From Candidatus Caenarcanum sp. (GTDB lineage Bacteria > Cyanobacteriota > Vampirovibrionia > Gastranaerophilales > UBA9971), in assembly GCA_020720345.1 (NCBI GenBank), contig DYOT01000002.1, positions 1-23,863 on the forward strand: DNA of 23,863 bases, given 5' to 3'. The first letter of the stretch is position 1. Each line of letters begins with the position of its first letter. Shown in pieces: positions 7,761-14,680 of this stretch. Both the position numbers and the translations under genes were made by a program. The notes beneath the pieces were generated by a model, which saw only the letters and a program-made list of their open reading frames with translations, was not told where the DNA came from and searched no databases.

Positions 7761-9410
7761 TTAATTATGACTTTCTATCCAGCTTTTTAGCGTTGTAACA
7801 AATTCTTTTTCGTCTATACCCTCTTCGATATTATCTTGAATATCCTGAATTGTGTTTCTAAGGTCAGGAATAGCCGGCTGCATCTGAATTTGCTGTTGTT
7901 GCTGCTGTTTTGTTGTTATAGTTTGATACATTTGCTGCTGCATGTTTTGAAGCTGGGATGCTTTCTGGTTTGCATCCTGAAGAGCTTTTTCCTGTTGTAT
8001 TGTGCGTTCAGAAAGCTGGTCAATTTCTTTTTGCTGCTTACTGGCAGCATCTTTACTTCTTCCGGCTATAAAGACAAGCCCTATAAGCAGACCTGCTCCA
8101 AGTAAAGCAGCTACTGTCCACCATGGGTTTCCTGAAGCTTCAGGTTCAGGTCGCTGGACAGGTCTTTCACTGGCAAGATATGGATTTAAGTTTTCAGCAA
8201 AGGCAATTTCAACATTTTGTGCTTTGGCCTTAGGACTCGCCGTTTTTGAAATAAGTTCCTTAAGCTGTTTTAGGGTCATGCCTGCGGGCATGGAGCCCTG
8301 ATTTACAGTAACTGCAATAGAAATTTCCTCAAGAATACCTGTTTTCTTTATTTCTGTTGTCTGAATTTGTCCGACTCTATAGCTATATTCTTCAGCAGAA
8401 CGTGAATAATTTCTGTTAGCGCTTGATTCAGGAGAAGGCAATCCACCGGGAAGATATGAACTGACAGCATTACTCATCTTGCTTATATCTCTGGAATTGT
8501 CTCCAAGGTTTTCTATAAATCTTTGTTTATTGCCAACCGAAGAACCTCCGGGATTATAGCTTATTTTTGACGTTTCTACCGGAACTTCTCTCAAATAAGT
8601 GCTTACTGTTACGACATAATTGCCTTTTCCTATTAACCTGTCAAGCTGGGAGTTTATTTTTTGCTTCATGTAAGTGTCTTTATCCTGCTGCATGTCGAGC
8701 ATATTAGCGCTGGCATCTTCCACGCTTGAATAAACATTCCCATTTGTATCGGTAATAGAGATATTAGCCGCTTCAAGATCGTCAATGCTGCCCATTAAAA
8801 GATTAATTACAGATTTTATTATATTTCTGTCAAGTTTATCTTCTGTTAGTTCAACTACAAGCTGAACAGTGGCTGTAGTCTGCTCTTTCATTGAAGTAAA
8901 AATAGTATCTTTAGGCATTGAAATAAAGACAGAAGCGTCATTTATTTTGGGTAATTTTCTTATAAGCCTTGCCAGTTCACCGTTAATTGCTCTTGAAAGT
9001 CTGATTCTCTTATCTTCTCTTGAAGAAGTGAAATCACCCTTGTCAAAAACTTCGAGCCCCACGTTTTTATCCATTAAACCACTTTTTACTATGGTAATAA
9101 TGGCATTATCTTTTTGTTCCTCGGTAATTTTATCATCCTTGGAAAGAATAAGCTGAATTTTAGAACCTTTTTGATCAGTTCTGGCAGCAATGCGCTCTTT
9201 TGCGAGGACAGCCTGTATTTCAAGAGCTTTCCCCATACTTTCAGTTTGAAGAAGAGTAACGTCTTTATTGATTCTAGGGGAGGGCTTGGCTCCTTCATCC
9301 TTTTTTCCACCGGATGCAGCCATAAAAATAATCAATGCAATTATTAAAACCGCAACCACTGCCAGTCCGGCTAAAGCCTGTTTATTCTGTAATAATCCAT
9401 TTGGATTCAA
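7761..9410 (-). CDS. fliF: Flagellar MS-ring protein FliF
   Basis: FliF builds the MS ring in the inner membrane, the platform for rod, C-ring and export gate. The 549 residues contain an N-terminal membrane helix (about 13-33), the YscJ/FliF ring-building region (about 48-220), a middle beta-collar region, a second membrane helix near WWTVAALLGAGLLIGLVFIAG (about 425-447) and a cytoplasmic tail. The tail is an unusually Gln-rich coiled coil with a run of six Q, then the C-terminal EKEFVTTLKSWIESHN, which matches the FliG-binding end of FliF. The start is TTG at 9410 with AAGGAG eleven bases upstream. It is separated from fliE by a hairpin and T run, so part of its expression may come from a nearby promoter that I could not define. 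Confidence 0.95.
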   Translation of the reverse strand: MNPNGLLQNKQALAGLAVVAVLIIALIIFMAASGGKKDEGAKPSPRINKDVTLLQTESMGKALEIQAVLAKERIAARTDQKGSKIQLILSKDDKITEEQKDNAIITIVKSGLMDKNVGLEVFDKGDFTSSREDKRIRLSRAINGELARLIRKLPKINDASVFISMPKDTIFTSMKEQTTATVQLVVELTEDKLDRNIIKSVINLLMGSIDDLEAANISITDTNGNVYSSVEDASANMLDMQQDKDTYMKQKINSQLDRLIGKGNYVVTVSTYLREVPVETSKISYNPGGSSVGNKQRFIENLGDNSRDISKMSNAVSSYLPGGLPSPESSANRNYSRSAEEYSYRVGQIQTTEIKKTGILEEISIAVTVNQGSMPAGMTLKQLKELISKTASPKAKAQNVEIAFAENLNPYLASERPVQRPEPEASGNPWWTVAALLGAGLLIGLVFIAGRSKDAASKQQKEIDQLSERTIQQEKALQDANQKASQLQNMQQQMYQTITTKQQQQQQIQMQPAIPDLRNTIQDIQDNIEEGIDEKEFVTTLKSWIESHN

Positions 9411-9466
9411 TTTTGATTTCTCTCCTTCAGGTTTTTCTTTATTCCCAACGCTTTAAACAATTAGTT

Positions 9467-9488
9467 AAAAAAGGTGATGACTATCACC
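9467..9488 (-). terminator. Intra-operon terminator or attenuator between fliE and fliF
   Basis: On the minus strand GGTGAT (9483-9488) pairs with ATCACC (9473-9478) around a four-base loop, followed by six T (9467-9472). The stem is short (6 bp), so termination is probably partial. It would let fliE and upstream rod genes be expressed more than fliF and the export genes. Confidence 0.55.
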
Positions 9489-9513
9489 AAAAAAGAAGAC
9501 TTACCAGATTATT

Positions 9514-9846
9514 TTACACTTGAATTGATATTATTTTCTCATACGCCTGTATTACTTTTGTAGTTACCTGTGTTGCAATATTTACACCCAGTTCAGCTTT
9601 TGACATAGCAATCATAACATCGTGAATATCTGCGCCATTACCGAGCATAGCACTCTCCAGCAGTTTGTCAGGAGCTTTTACCGTGGCATCAACTTCTTTT
9701 ACAAGCCCTGCCATAACGTCTTTAAAGCCGGAAACCTCAGGGGAAGTTCCAATTGATTGCATTCTCATCGGATTTTCGCCTGTTACAGCTCTTGTTTCTG
9801 TAATGTCCGCCTGAAGCTGGATTTTTGGTATGTAATAACCTCTCAT
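9514..9846 (-). CDS. fliE: Flagellar MS-ring to rod adaptor FliE
   Basis: FliE joins the MS ring to the proximal rod and is among the first exported substrates. The 110-residue protein ends with the conserved block DIHDVMIAMSKAELGVNIATQVTTKVIQAYEKI, typical of the family. I place the start at ATG 9846 because GAGGG lies six bases before it; the frame is open further upstream to 9876 (120 residues), but that start has no ribosome site and would put the Shine-Dalgarno inside the gene. The order flgB-flgC-fliE is the widespread bacterial arrangement, here interrupted by a lytic transglycosylase gene. A terminator-like hairpin follows. Confidence 0.92.
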   Translation of the reverse strand: MRGYYIPKIQLQADITETRAVTGENPMRMQSIGTSPEVSGFKDVMAGLVKEVDATVKAPDKLLESAMLGNGADIHDVMIAMSKAELGVNIATQVTTKVIQAYEKIISIQV

Positions 9847-9915
9847 ATTTTCCCTCTTTTTTTGTACCATTCTCATTGCTATGTACTTTGGTCTTTCCTC
9901 GCAATGGCAAAAAGA

Positions 9916-10527
9916 TTAACCTAAATAATTTGAAAGAATTTTTTTGACGTAATTCTGTGTTTCAGGATATGGCGGCACTCCGCCGTATTTATCAACACTT
10001 CCTGCACCTGCATTATAAGCGGCGAGGGCAAGAATGAGATTTCCGTTATATTTTGACAACATGTTTTTTAAATGTTTAACTCCTCCTTCAACATTTTGTT
10101 CAATGCTAAAAGGATTTAGAACACCGAGGGTTTTTGCTGTTCCGGGCATTAACTGCATTAAGCCTATAGCTCCGGATTTTGAAACAGCAGAAGAGTTAAA
10201 ATTTGATTCCTGCTGAATTAAAGCCATTACCAGCTTGTCATCTATCTTATATTTGCCACAAACTTGACTTACTATTTCATTAATCTGTCCTTTTGAAAGA
10301 GACGGGAGTTCTGCAACCTTATATTTAAGTCCCTGTGGCGGAGTTATTTTCATATAATCAGCGAATTTGGGAAGATTCGCATCATTTTGAGTATTTTTAA
10401 CAGTGGGGGAAGCCGAAGAAATAGCCTGTGTTTTGCTTGCAAGAATTGATTCTATTTGCAAAACCCTTTCCTGTGCGGATTTCATGTTTGAACCCTGTAT
10501 CATGTTTTGTATTGATTCGCTAAACAT
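9916..10527 (-). CDS. Flagellum-associated lytic transglycosylase (SLT fold)
   Basis: Cleaves peptidoglycan glycan strands to form anhydromuropeptides, here presumably opening the wall for the rod. The SLT catalytic domain covers about residues 80-203, with the catalytic Glu in ALIQQESNF (E107), then SGAIGLMQLMPGTA and ALAAYNAG. Residues 1-75 have no signal peptide; they are low-complexity and helical, so export would have to go through the flagellar type III system, as for FlgJ-like enzymes. GGGAG lies seven bases before the ATG at 10527. It sits between flgC and fliE, where no peptidoglycan enzyme is usual in the classic operons, which supports a dedicated flagellar role. It is not FlgJ itself: the fold here is SLT, not the FlgJ amidase-like domain. 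Confidence 0.9.
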   Translation of the reverse strand: MFSESIQNMIQGSNMKSAQERVLQIESILASKTQAISSASPTVKNTQNDANLPKFADYMKITPPQGLKYKVAELPSLSKGQINEIVSQVCGKYKIDDKLVMALIQQESNFNSSAVSKSGAIGLMQLMPGTAKTLGVLNPFSIEQNVEGGVKHLKNMLSKYNGNLILALAAYNAGAGSVDKYGGVPPYPETQNYVKKILSNYLG

Positions 10528-10569
10528 CTCTTCTCCCTGATTGTTTTTCTTTTTTTAAAATATTTTTAA

Positions 10570-11013
10570 TTATCTTCCGATTTCTACAGCCTTTTGAGCC
10601 AATGATTTCGCGATTGAAACGACAGCTATATTAGCCTCATAAGCTCTTGAAGCAAGTATAGAATCAGCCATATCAACCATGGGGTTAACATTTGATCTTC
10701 TTACGTAACCGTTTCTGTCAGCATCAGGATGTCCCGGCGCATACATGAGTTCACCCGGAGTAGGGTCTTCGACAACTCCTGTAAGCCTTACTCCTCCTGA
10801 CTGTACAGGCAAAGCCCCTGTGCTGAAAGTATCATCCTTCATTCTGTTAAGTAAACCGGTAAAGGAAATGTCATCCAACGCTGCTAATGTCGGTATTTTT
10901 CTTACATAATTAGGCGTATCAACGTTTGCAATATTTTTTGCAGCTATTTCAATACGTTTTCCGTGTGCTGATAGTGCTGATTCGCCTATATTTATTGAGT
11001 CTAATATGCCCAT
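10570..11013 (-). CDS. flgC: Flagellar proximal rod protein FlgC
   Basis: A structural subunit of the proximal rod exported by the flagellar type III system. The 147 residues match the family: an N-terminal helix with KNIANVDTPNYVRK (about residues 27-40), a middle region with GELMYAPGHPDADRNGYVRRSNVN, and the C-terminal helix ADSILASRAYEANIAVVSIAKSLAQKAVEI. AGGTGG lies five bases before the ATG. It starts 7 bp after flgB ends, so the two are translated as a pair. Confidence 0.97.
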   Translation of the reverse strand: MGILDSINIGESALSAHGKRIEIAAKNIANVDTPNYVRKIPTLAALDDISFTGLLNRMKDDTFSTGALPVQSGGVRLTGVVEDPTPGELMYAPGHPDADRNGYVRRSNVNPMVDMADSILASRAYEANIAVVSIAKSLAQKAVEIGR

Positions 11014-11020
11014 ATACCAC

Positions 11021-11368
11021 CTACTTTCCTAACTGTGCGATAGTTTTTAGTTCTTGAAATAAAGAATTTGCTCTTCTGGTTGCTACAGAATAAAACAAGG
11101 CATTTTTTTGCATTGCTATAAGTTCGTCTGAAATATTTACTTTTCCTTGTTTCTCTTCCATTATTGGATTTGCACCCATTTTTTTAGACATTTTGGTTTC
11201 CAGAGGGCTGTCAAGTTGTCCAAGACATTGTTCAAAGCTTATATCCTGTCTAACATAACCCGGAGTGTTGACATTTGCTATATTGGAACTGAGAGCCTTT
11301 TGTTTGACACCCAGTATGTCAAGTATCATATTTGTTTTGTCGATTGAACCATTAAAACTAAAAGCCAT
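11021..11368 (-). CDS. flgB: Flagellar proximal rod protein FlgB
   Basis: Proximal-rod subunit that stacks next to FliE. The 115 residues contain the N-terminal ALSSNIANVNTPGYVRQDISFE segment (about 25-46) shared by rod and hook proteins and a C-terminal helix with LIAMQKNALFYSVATRRANSLFQELKTIA. A GAGGT ribosome site lies ten bases before the ATG. The gene leads directly into flgC and follows the second FlgF/FlgG-family gene by 28 bp. Confidence 0.96.
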   Translation of the reverse strand: MAFSFNGSIDKTNMILDILGVKQKALSSNIANVNTPGYVRQDISFEQCLGQLDSPLETKMSKKMGANPIMEEKQGKVNISDELIAMQKNALFYSVATRRANSLFQELKTIAQLGK

Positions 11369-11396
11369 ATTGTTTATACCTCAAATTATTAAATTA

Positions 11397-12110
11397 TTAT
11401 TGTCGCAGGTTAATTGCTTCTCTATACAGGTCATCAAGGACTTTCACAAGTCTTGTACTGGAAATAAGACTGCCGTTAAGCTTTAAAGAATCATTAACAT
11501 AGGCAAATATATCAACATTTGCTTTTTCAAGAGTTCCCTGCTTAATACTATTGTTATCTGCAAGAAGGGTTGCTTTTCCTGATTGGCTGGTTTCTGTGAC
11601 TCGATTGCCTTCAAGCTTGTTAAGTCCTTCAGGGTTATTAAATATTACAAGCGGAATTTTCCCTATTGTTTCCCACTTTGTCTCATTTGTTTTTAGTACT
11701 GTTACAGTTCCGTCAGTTTTGATATTAAGTTTGTTGTAGTTTGCAGGAACTTTGATGCCGTCTGCAACAAGCCATCCATCGGATGAAACAATATAACCTT
11801 CAGCATTTACGGCAAACGAACCGTCTCTTGTGTAGGCTATAGATCCATTTTTGCTTGTAACAGGAACAAATCCGGCTCCATCTATTCCTATATCGAGATC
11901 TCTACCTGTTCTCATGAGACCACCTTTAGAGTAGTCCGTTCTTATTTTTCCTTCGAGGCTTCCATCAACGTTTAAGTATGTTTCAAACCTTTGTGCTTTG
12001 AATCCGTTTGTATTTAAGTTTGCAACGTTTGTTGAAATATAGCCAAATGCATCGAACATGGTATTTGCATTTGTTATAAGCTTTGAAATTGAACCCTGAA
12101 ATGTAGCCAT
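11397..12110 (-). CDS. FlgF/FlgG-family basal-body rod protein (second copy), 237 aa
   Basis: A rod-family subunit, exported by the flagellar system. The N-terminus (ISTNVANLNTNGFKAQRF, about residues 26-43) is the rod/hook signature, and SYTRDGSF-like IAYTRDGSFAVNAEGYIV and DGTVTV are shared with FlgF and FlgG. The usual C-terminal motif with QRAYE is missing; it ends NGSLISSTRLVKVLDDLYREAINLRQ. This makes FlgF the more likely role, but I cannot separate the two families with certainty. AGGAA precedes the ATG by eight bases; it starts 11 bp after the previous gene ends. Confidence 0.85.
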   Translation of the reverse strand: MATFQGSISKLITNANTMFDAFGYISTNVANLNTNGFKAQRFETYLNVDGSLEGKIRTDYSKGGLMRTGRDLDIGIDGAGFVPVTSKNGSIAYTRDGSFAVNAEGYIVSSDGWLVADGIKVPANYNKLNIKTDGTVTVLKTNETKWETIGKIPLVIFNNPEGLNKLEGNRVTETSQSGKATLLADNNSIKQGTLEKANVDIFAYVNDSLKLNGSLISSTRLVKVLDDLYREAINLRQ

Positions 12111-12121
12111 AATTTATATTC

Positions 12122-12817
12122 CTATATTCTTCCTAATTCCTGTATTGCTTTGGATAGAGAATCACTTTGTATAAGAAACAATTGCCTGTTTGACTGAAAA
12201 TTACGCCTTACAGGTATCATATTAAAAACTTCTTGCTGAAGCGCAACGTTTGACTCTTCAACGTATCCCTGTTTTATATCGGGATTTTCAAGCACTGTAC
12301 CTTCGTTTGTAACTACAGAAATAAATCCTGCGGTTTGCAGCTTGAGTTTTTTCGCATCAAAATATCTAATAGTTCCGTCTTTATCAATTTTTATATCTTC
12401 CAATTCTTTTGGAAGACTGCTTAACTTAATGGGCTTACCATTTCTGGAAAGAACCTTGTAATCCTGAATAGTAAGGAGATTTCCGTCTTTATCCAGTTTA
12501 AATCTTCCATCTCTGGTTAGTTGTATTCCATTAGGCGTTAATGTTTGAAAGTATCCCTTGCAAGCTAAAGACAGATCAAGAGGATTTTTTGTGAGTTTAA
12601 TCCTGCCTACTTCTTCATCTACGTTTTTAGACAAAGCATTTGTTCCGAAAAATTCGGTAAATGATGATACTACAGGAACTTTCCTCTGGTATCCAACCTT
12701 GTTAAATCCCTGAATATTGTCATTAATAACGCCAATAATGTCTGTTTGAAGAATCATACTCTTTATGGAAGTAACCATACCTCCATCGTTTAAGTCAATT
12801 CCGCCATATAGCTTCAT
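12122..12817 (-). CDS. FlgF/FlgG-family basal-body rod protein (first copy), 231 aa
   Basis: A rod-family subunit of the flagellar basal body. It has the family core: QLTRDGRFKLDKDGNLLT (about residues 99-116), IKIDKDGTIRY, and a C-terminal GYVEESNVALQQEVFNMIPVRRNFQSNRQ that matches the end of FlgG (the NMI and RxF/QR region) better than its downstream partner does. The N-terminal signature is divergent (INDNIQGFNKVGYQRKV). It is the first gene behind the sigma-28 promoter at 12843-12870, and GAGGGG lies nine bases before its ATG. Both copies are shorter than E. coli FlgF (251) and FlgG (260). Confidence 0.86.
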   Translation of the reverse strand: MKLYGGIDLNDGGMVTSIKSMILQTDIIGVINDNIQGFNKVGYQRKVPVVSSFTEFFGTNALSKNVDEEVGRIKLTKNPLDLSLACKGYFQTLTPNGIQLTRDGRFKLDKDGNLLTIQDYKVLSRNGKPIKLSSLPKELEDIKIDKDGTIRYFDAKKLKLQTAGFISVVTNEGTVLENPDIKQGYVEESNVALQQEVFNMIPVRRNFQSNRQLFLIQSDSLSKAIQELGRI

Positions 12818-12842
12818 ATTCTTTTCCCCTCTCTGTTCTTAT

Positions 12843-12870
12843 TTATCGGAAAGATAAGAGTTGGATTTTA
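12843..12870 (-). promoter_or_regulatory. Sigma-28 (FliA/SigD) promoter before the first FlgF/FlgG gene
   Basis: On the minus strand TAAA (12867-12870), a 16-base spacer, then TCCGATAA (12843-12850). The consensus is TAAA-N15-GCCGATAA (E. coli) with 14-16 bases allowed in Bacillus; one base of the -10 differs. The -10 ends 26 bases before the ATG, giving a short leader that contains the ribosome site. It lies just downstream of a terminator-like hairpin, so it restarts transcription. Confidence 0.78.
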
Positions 12871-12880
12871 GTGTATTTTT

Positions 12881-12902
12881 AAAAAATCATACTTTCGTAT
12901 GA
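12881..12902 (-). terminator. Terminator-like GAAA-tetraloop hairpin after the fliK-like gene
   Basis: On the minus strand TCATAC (12897-12902), loop GAAA, GTATGA (12887-12892), then six T (12881-12886). The stem is only 6 bp and AT-rich, so it may be weak, but its place between the fliK-like stop and the sigma-28 promoter fits a transcript end. Confidence 0.5.
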
Positions 12903-12906
12903 GATT

Positions 12907-12926
12907 AGGTAAAAAATTTTTTACCT
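12907..12926. repeat. Perfect 20-bp palindrome
   Basis: AGGTAAAAAATTTTTTACCT reads the same on both strands. It lies 20 bp after the fliK-like stop and beside the terminator hairpin. It may act with that hairpin in RNA (four-pair AGGT/ACCT stem plus A/U pairs), or be a DNA-bending or operator site. Confidence 0.6.
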
Positions 12927-12945
12927 TTAATTATGGGGAGTGTTA

Positions 12946-13971
12946 TTAAGTCATTTCCCTTCTTTTTTCAATTAAAGAAGCCTTTTCATCCATTTCCAGA
13001 ATAATTTTTGCTATTTTTTGAGCAACAATAATAACAACCGGAGAAATTTTACCGACCGGAGAAATTACAACTTCTCTTTTCCTTTCTTCCTGCGCCTCTT
13101 TAGCTTCCTTTTGTTCAGAAATTAACAGCTCAGTTGTTGTTTGAATTTTGTCCTTTCTTGTCTGCATATTTATTTCACTTAATATTTTTTCCAGATAATC
13201 TTTTCTGTTTTTCTCTCCTTGTGATTCTTTTTCATAATTTTCTATCTGTATTTTAATTGATGAAAGGTTTAACAAGATTACAACCTTGAATCTTCCCAAA
13301 TTTATTGTAGAAATATAAATTACCAGTGCTGTTTGTTCAGAGTCTTCTTCCTCGCTGCTATTATGTTTTTCAAATCTTATCTGCAAATCCTGCTTTTCTG
13401 CTAATGGAAACCAGGGAAGATACAGCAAAATTAAATTTTTAATAACTTCCTGCGGGGTTGAGTCCTTTTTAGGAGTAATTTGACTTAATAAAGACATTAT
13501 TTCTTTTAACTGTTCTGTATTTTGAGTTCCTCCATATAACTGCTGAAAAAGTTTTATAAGCTTATCCATAGATTGCTTTGAATTATTCCCTAGCATCTCC
13601 TTGATTAATGAGATATTAATAGTTTGTTCAGGTTGTTTTAACAGGGTTTCCATTATTTCTTCAGAAGTTTTTTCGGACAAAAATGTACTTAAAAGACTTT
13701 CAATATCATCAGGAAAACTGAGAAGCTGTTTTATAAGCTTTGCCTGATTTTCCAAACTTATAACATTATATTTTGCGTTTAAATTACGGCTTGATGTGTT
13801 ATTTTGAGCTGCAAATAAGCTTTGCTTAGCCGAAGTTTTGCTGTCATAAACAGTTTTAGAATTCGTCTCAGGACTTTGTTTTGCAGACTGATTTTCCCGG
13901 GTTTCATTTGTTTCATCGGATGCGCCTGAATTTTGTGAAGAGGTTTTAGGAATGTTGATATTTATTTTCAT
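12946..13971 (-). CDS. fliK: FliK-like hook-length control protein
   Basis: FliK-type proteins are exported to measure hook length and switch the export gate to filament substrates. The 341 residues fit: a hydrophilic Ser/Thr/Asn/Gln-rich N-terminus (1-65), a helical middle (about 70-180), and a beta-rich core (about 182-255, LPWFPLAEKQDLQIRFEK, then VIYISTINLGRFKVVILLNL) that matches the C-terminal domain of FliK and Bacillus YlqG. Residues after 260 are a charged helix, then a tail with ISPVVIIVAQKIAKIILEMD. The ATG at 13971 has a weak AGGT site seven bases upstream. It is the first gene of the cluster and ends before the terminator-like hairpin. Assignment rests on the core domain and context only. 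Confidence 0.7.
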   Translation of the reverse strand: MKININIPKTSSQNSGASDETNETRENQSAKQSPETNSKTVYDSKTSAKQSLFAAQNNTSSRNLNAKYNVISLENQAKLIKQLLSFPDDIESLLSTFLSEKTSEEIMETLLKQPEQTINISLIKEMLGNNSKQSMDKLIKLFQQLYGGTQNTEQLKEIMSLLSQITPKKDSTPQEVIKNLILLYLPWFPLAEKQDLQIRFEKHNSSEEEDSEQTALVIYISTINLGRFKVVILLNLSSIKIQIENYEKESQGEKNRKDYLEKILSEINMQTRKDKIQTTTELLISEQKEAKEAQEERKREVVISPVGKISPVVIIVAQKIAKIILEMDEKASLIEKRREMT

Positions 13972-14127
13972 GTTTATACCTAACTTATTAAAACGTGTAC
14001 TTATAATAAAACCTCACATTATAAGAAATTATAAAAATCCTTATAAAAATTTCCATATTATTAATAAAGATATCGTAATTTCTTAATAAAACTTAATACT
14101 AAGATTTTGGTAATGGAATTCCGTGTG

Positions 14128-14160
14128 TTGATAATAACAAGCGGAGTTAAATATTATCAA
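14128..14160. promoter_or_regulatory. Inverted repeat, candidate operator
   Basis: TTGATAATA (14128-14136) and TATTATCAA (14152-14160) are exact reverse complements separated by 15 bases. It lies in the divergent region, 55 bp before the plus-strand -35. It could be a dimeric regulator site controlling both directions, or fold in RNA; no T run follows. Confidence 0.4.
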
Positions 14161-14214
14161 GGCTTTCGGCAATTACATAAGAAAAATGATTACAAGCATT
14201 AAAATTTACAAATG

Positions 14215-14243
14215 TTCAAAAAACTACATCTGTAGTGTATAAT
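14215..14243 (+). promoter_or_regulatory. Sigma-70 type promoter for the 87-aa gene
   Basis: TTCAAA (14215-14220), a 17-base spacer, and a perfect TATAAT (14238-14243). It predicts a leader of about 60 nt before the ATG at 14310. Confidence 0.5.
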
Positions 14244-14309
14244 GTTTTTATATAAATAGCGCTTTTTGTTATATATTTTTTAAAAAATAAAATTTCAGGA
14301 GTTGCAGCT

Positions 14310-14573
14310 ATGGACATGCGCCCTATTCAACCGGGCAAAGTTGACTTAATCAGACCTACAATTAGTACGGCAAATGATGGAGGATCAAAATCGCAGGGAG
14401 GCTACATTAATATTCGTGGAGACGACGGGGATAAAATTGAAATTTCCGAAGAAACAAAAAGACTTTTAGGCGAAGATGCTGTTGAAGTAGAAGAAACAAA
14501 TCCATGGAATGTTATTAAAGAATTTTTCTTGTCATTAATAACCGCCATTTTAAAGTTTTTTGGACTTAAATAA
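14310..14573 (+). CDS. Small protein with FlgM-like motif and hydrophobic tail, 87 aa
   Basis: I cannot assign it firmly. Residues 1-40 are polar and probably disordered; DKIEISEETKRLL (41-53) closely resembles the DKIEIS segment in the N-terminal half of FlgM, the anti-sigma-28 factor, and the size (87) is also FlgM-like (88-97). But the sigma-binding C-terminal region is absent; residues about 64-87 are instead a hydrophobic or amphipathic helix (PWNVIKEFFLSLITAILKFFGLK) that could sit on a membrane. AGGAG lies eight bases before the ATG. It starts just across the divergent region from the flagellar operon. The motif is short and could be coincidental. Confidence 0.65.
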   Translation: MDMRPIQPGKVDLIRPTISTANDGGSKSQGGYINIRGDDGDKIEISEETKRLLGEDAVEVEETNPWNVIKEFFLSLITAILKFFGLK

Positions 14574-14615
14574 ATCTAAAATTGTAAATAAATTGTAATA
14601 ATCTTATATAAAATT

Positions 14616-14671
14616 TTGACGTGAGCAAAATTATTTTTATTATATAAGTATATAACTTAGTATATACTTAT
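14616..14671 (+). promoter_or_regulatory. Promoter with overlapping inverted repeat next to the ribosome site
   Basis: TTGACG (14616-14621) is followed after 17-19 bases by TATA-like bases (14639-14646). ATAAGTATATA (14644-14654) and TATATACTTAT (14661-14671) are exact 11-bp inverted repeats with a six-base spacer, and GGAG starts at the next base. Bound as DNA it would overlap the promoter start; as RNA the hairpin would sit against the ribosome site. Confidence 0.5.
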
Positions 14672-14680
14672 GGAGATAAT

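Larger units (their letters stand above)
13972..14309. other. Divergent AT-rich intergenic region (338 bp)
   Basis: It separates the minus-strand flagellar cluster from plus-strand genes. It holds a 9-bp inverted repeat (14128-14160), a plus-strand promoter (14215-14243), and several TATAAT-like stretches on the minus strand that could drive the fliK-like gene, none with a good -35. No sigma-28 site is visible here. Confidence 0.5.

Noticed and set aside
7880..7925. Gln-codon run in the fliF tail as a tandem repeat or element
   Set aside because: It is simple low-complexity CAA/CAG coding for a Gln-rich coiled-coil linker before the conserved FliG-binding end.
12946..13050. FlhB/FlhX-like C-terminal tail fused to the fliK-like protein (ISPVVIIVAQKIAKIILEMD)
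   Set aside because: It resembles the APKVVAKG...IAEKI region of FlhB only with gaps and lacks the AKG residues; too weak to claim a fusion.
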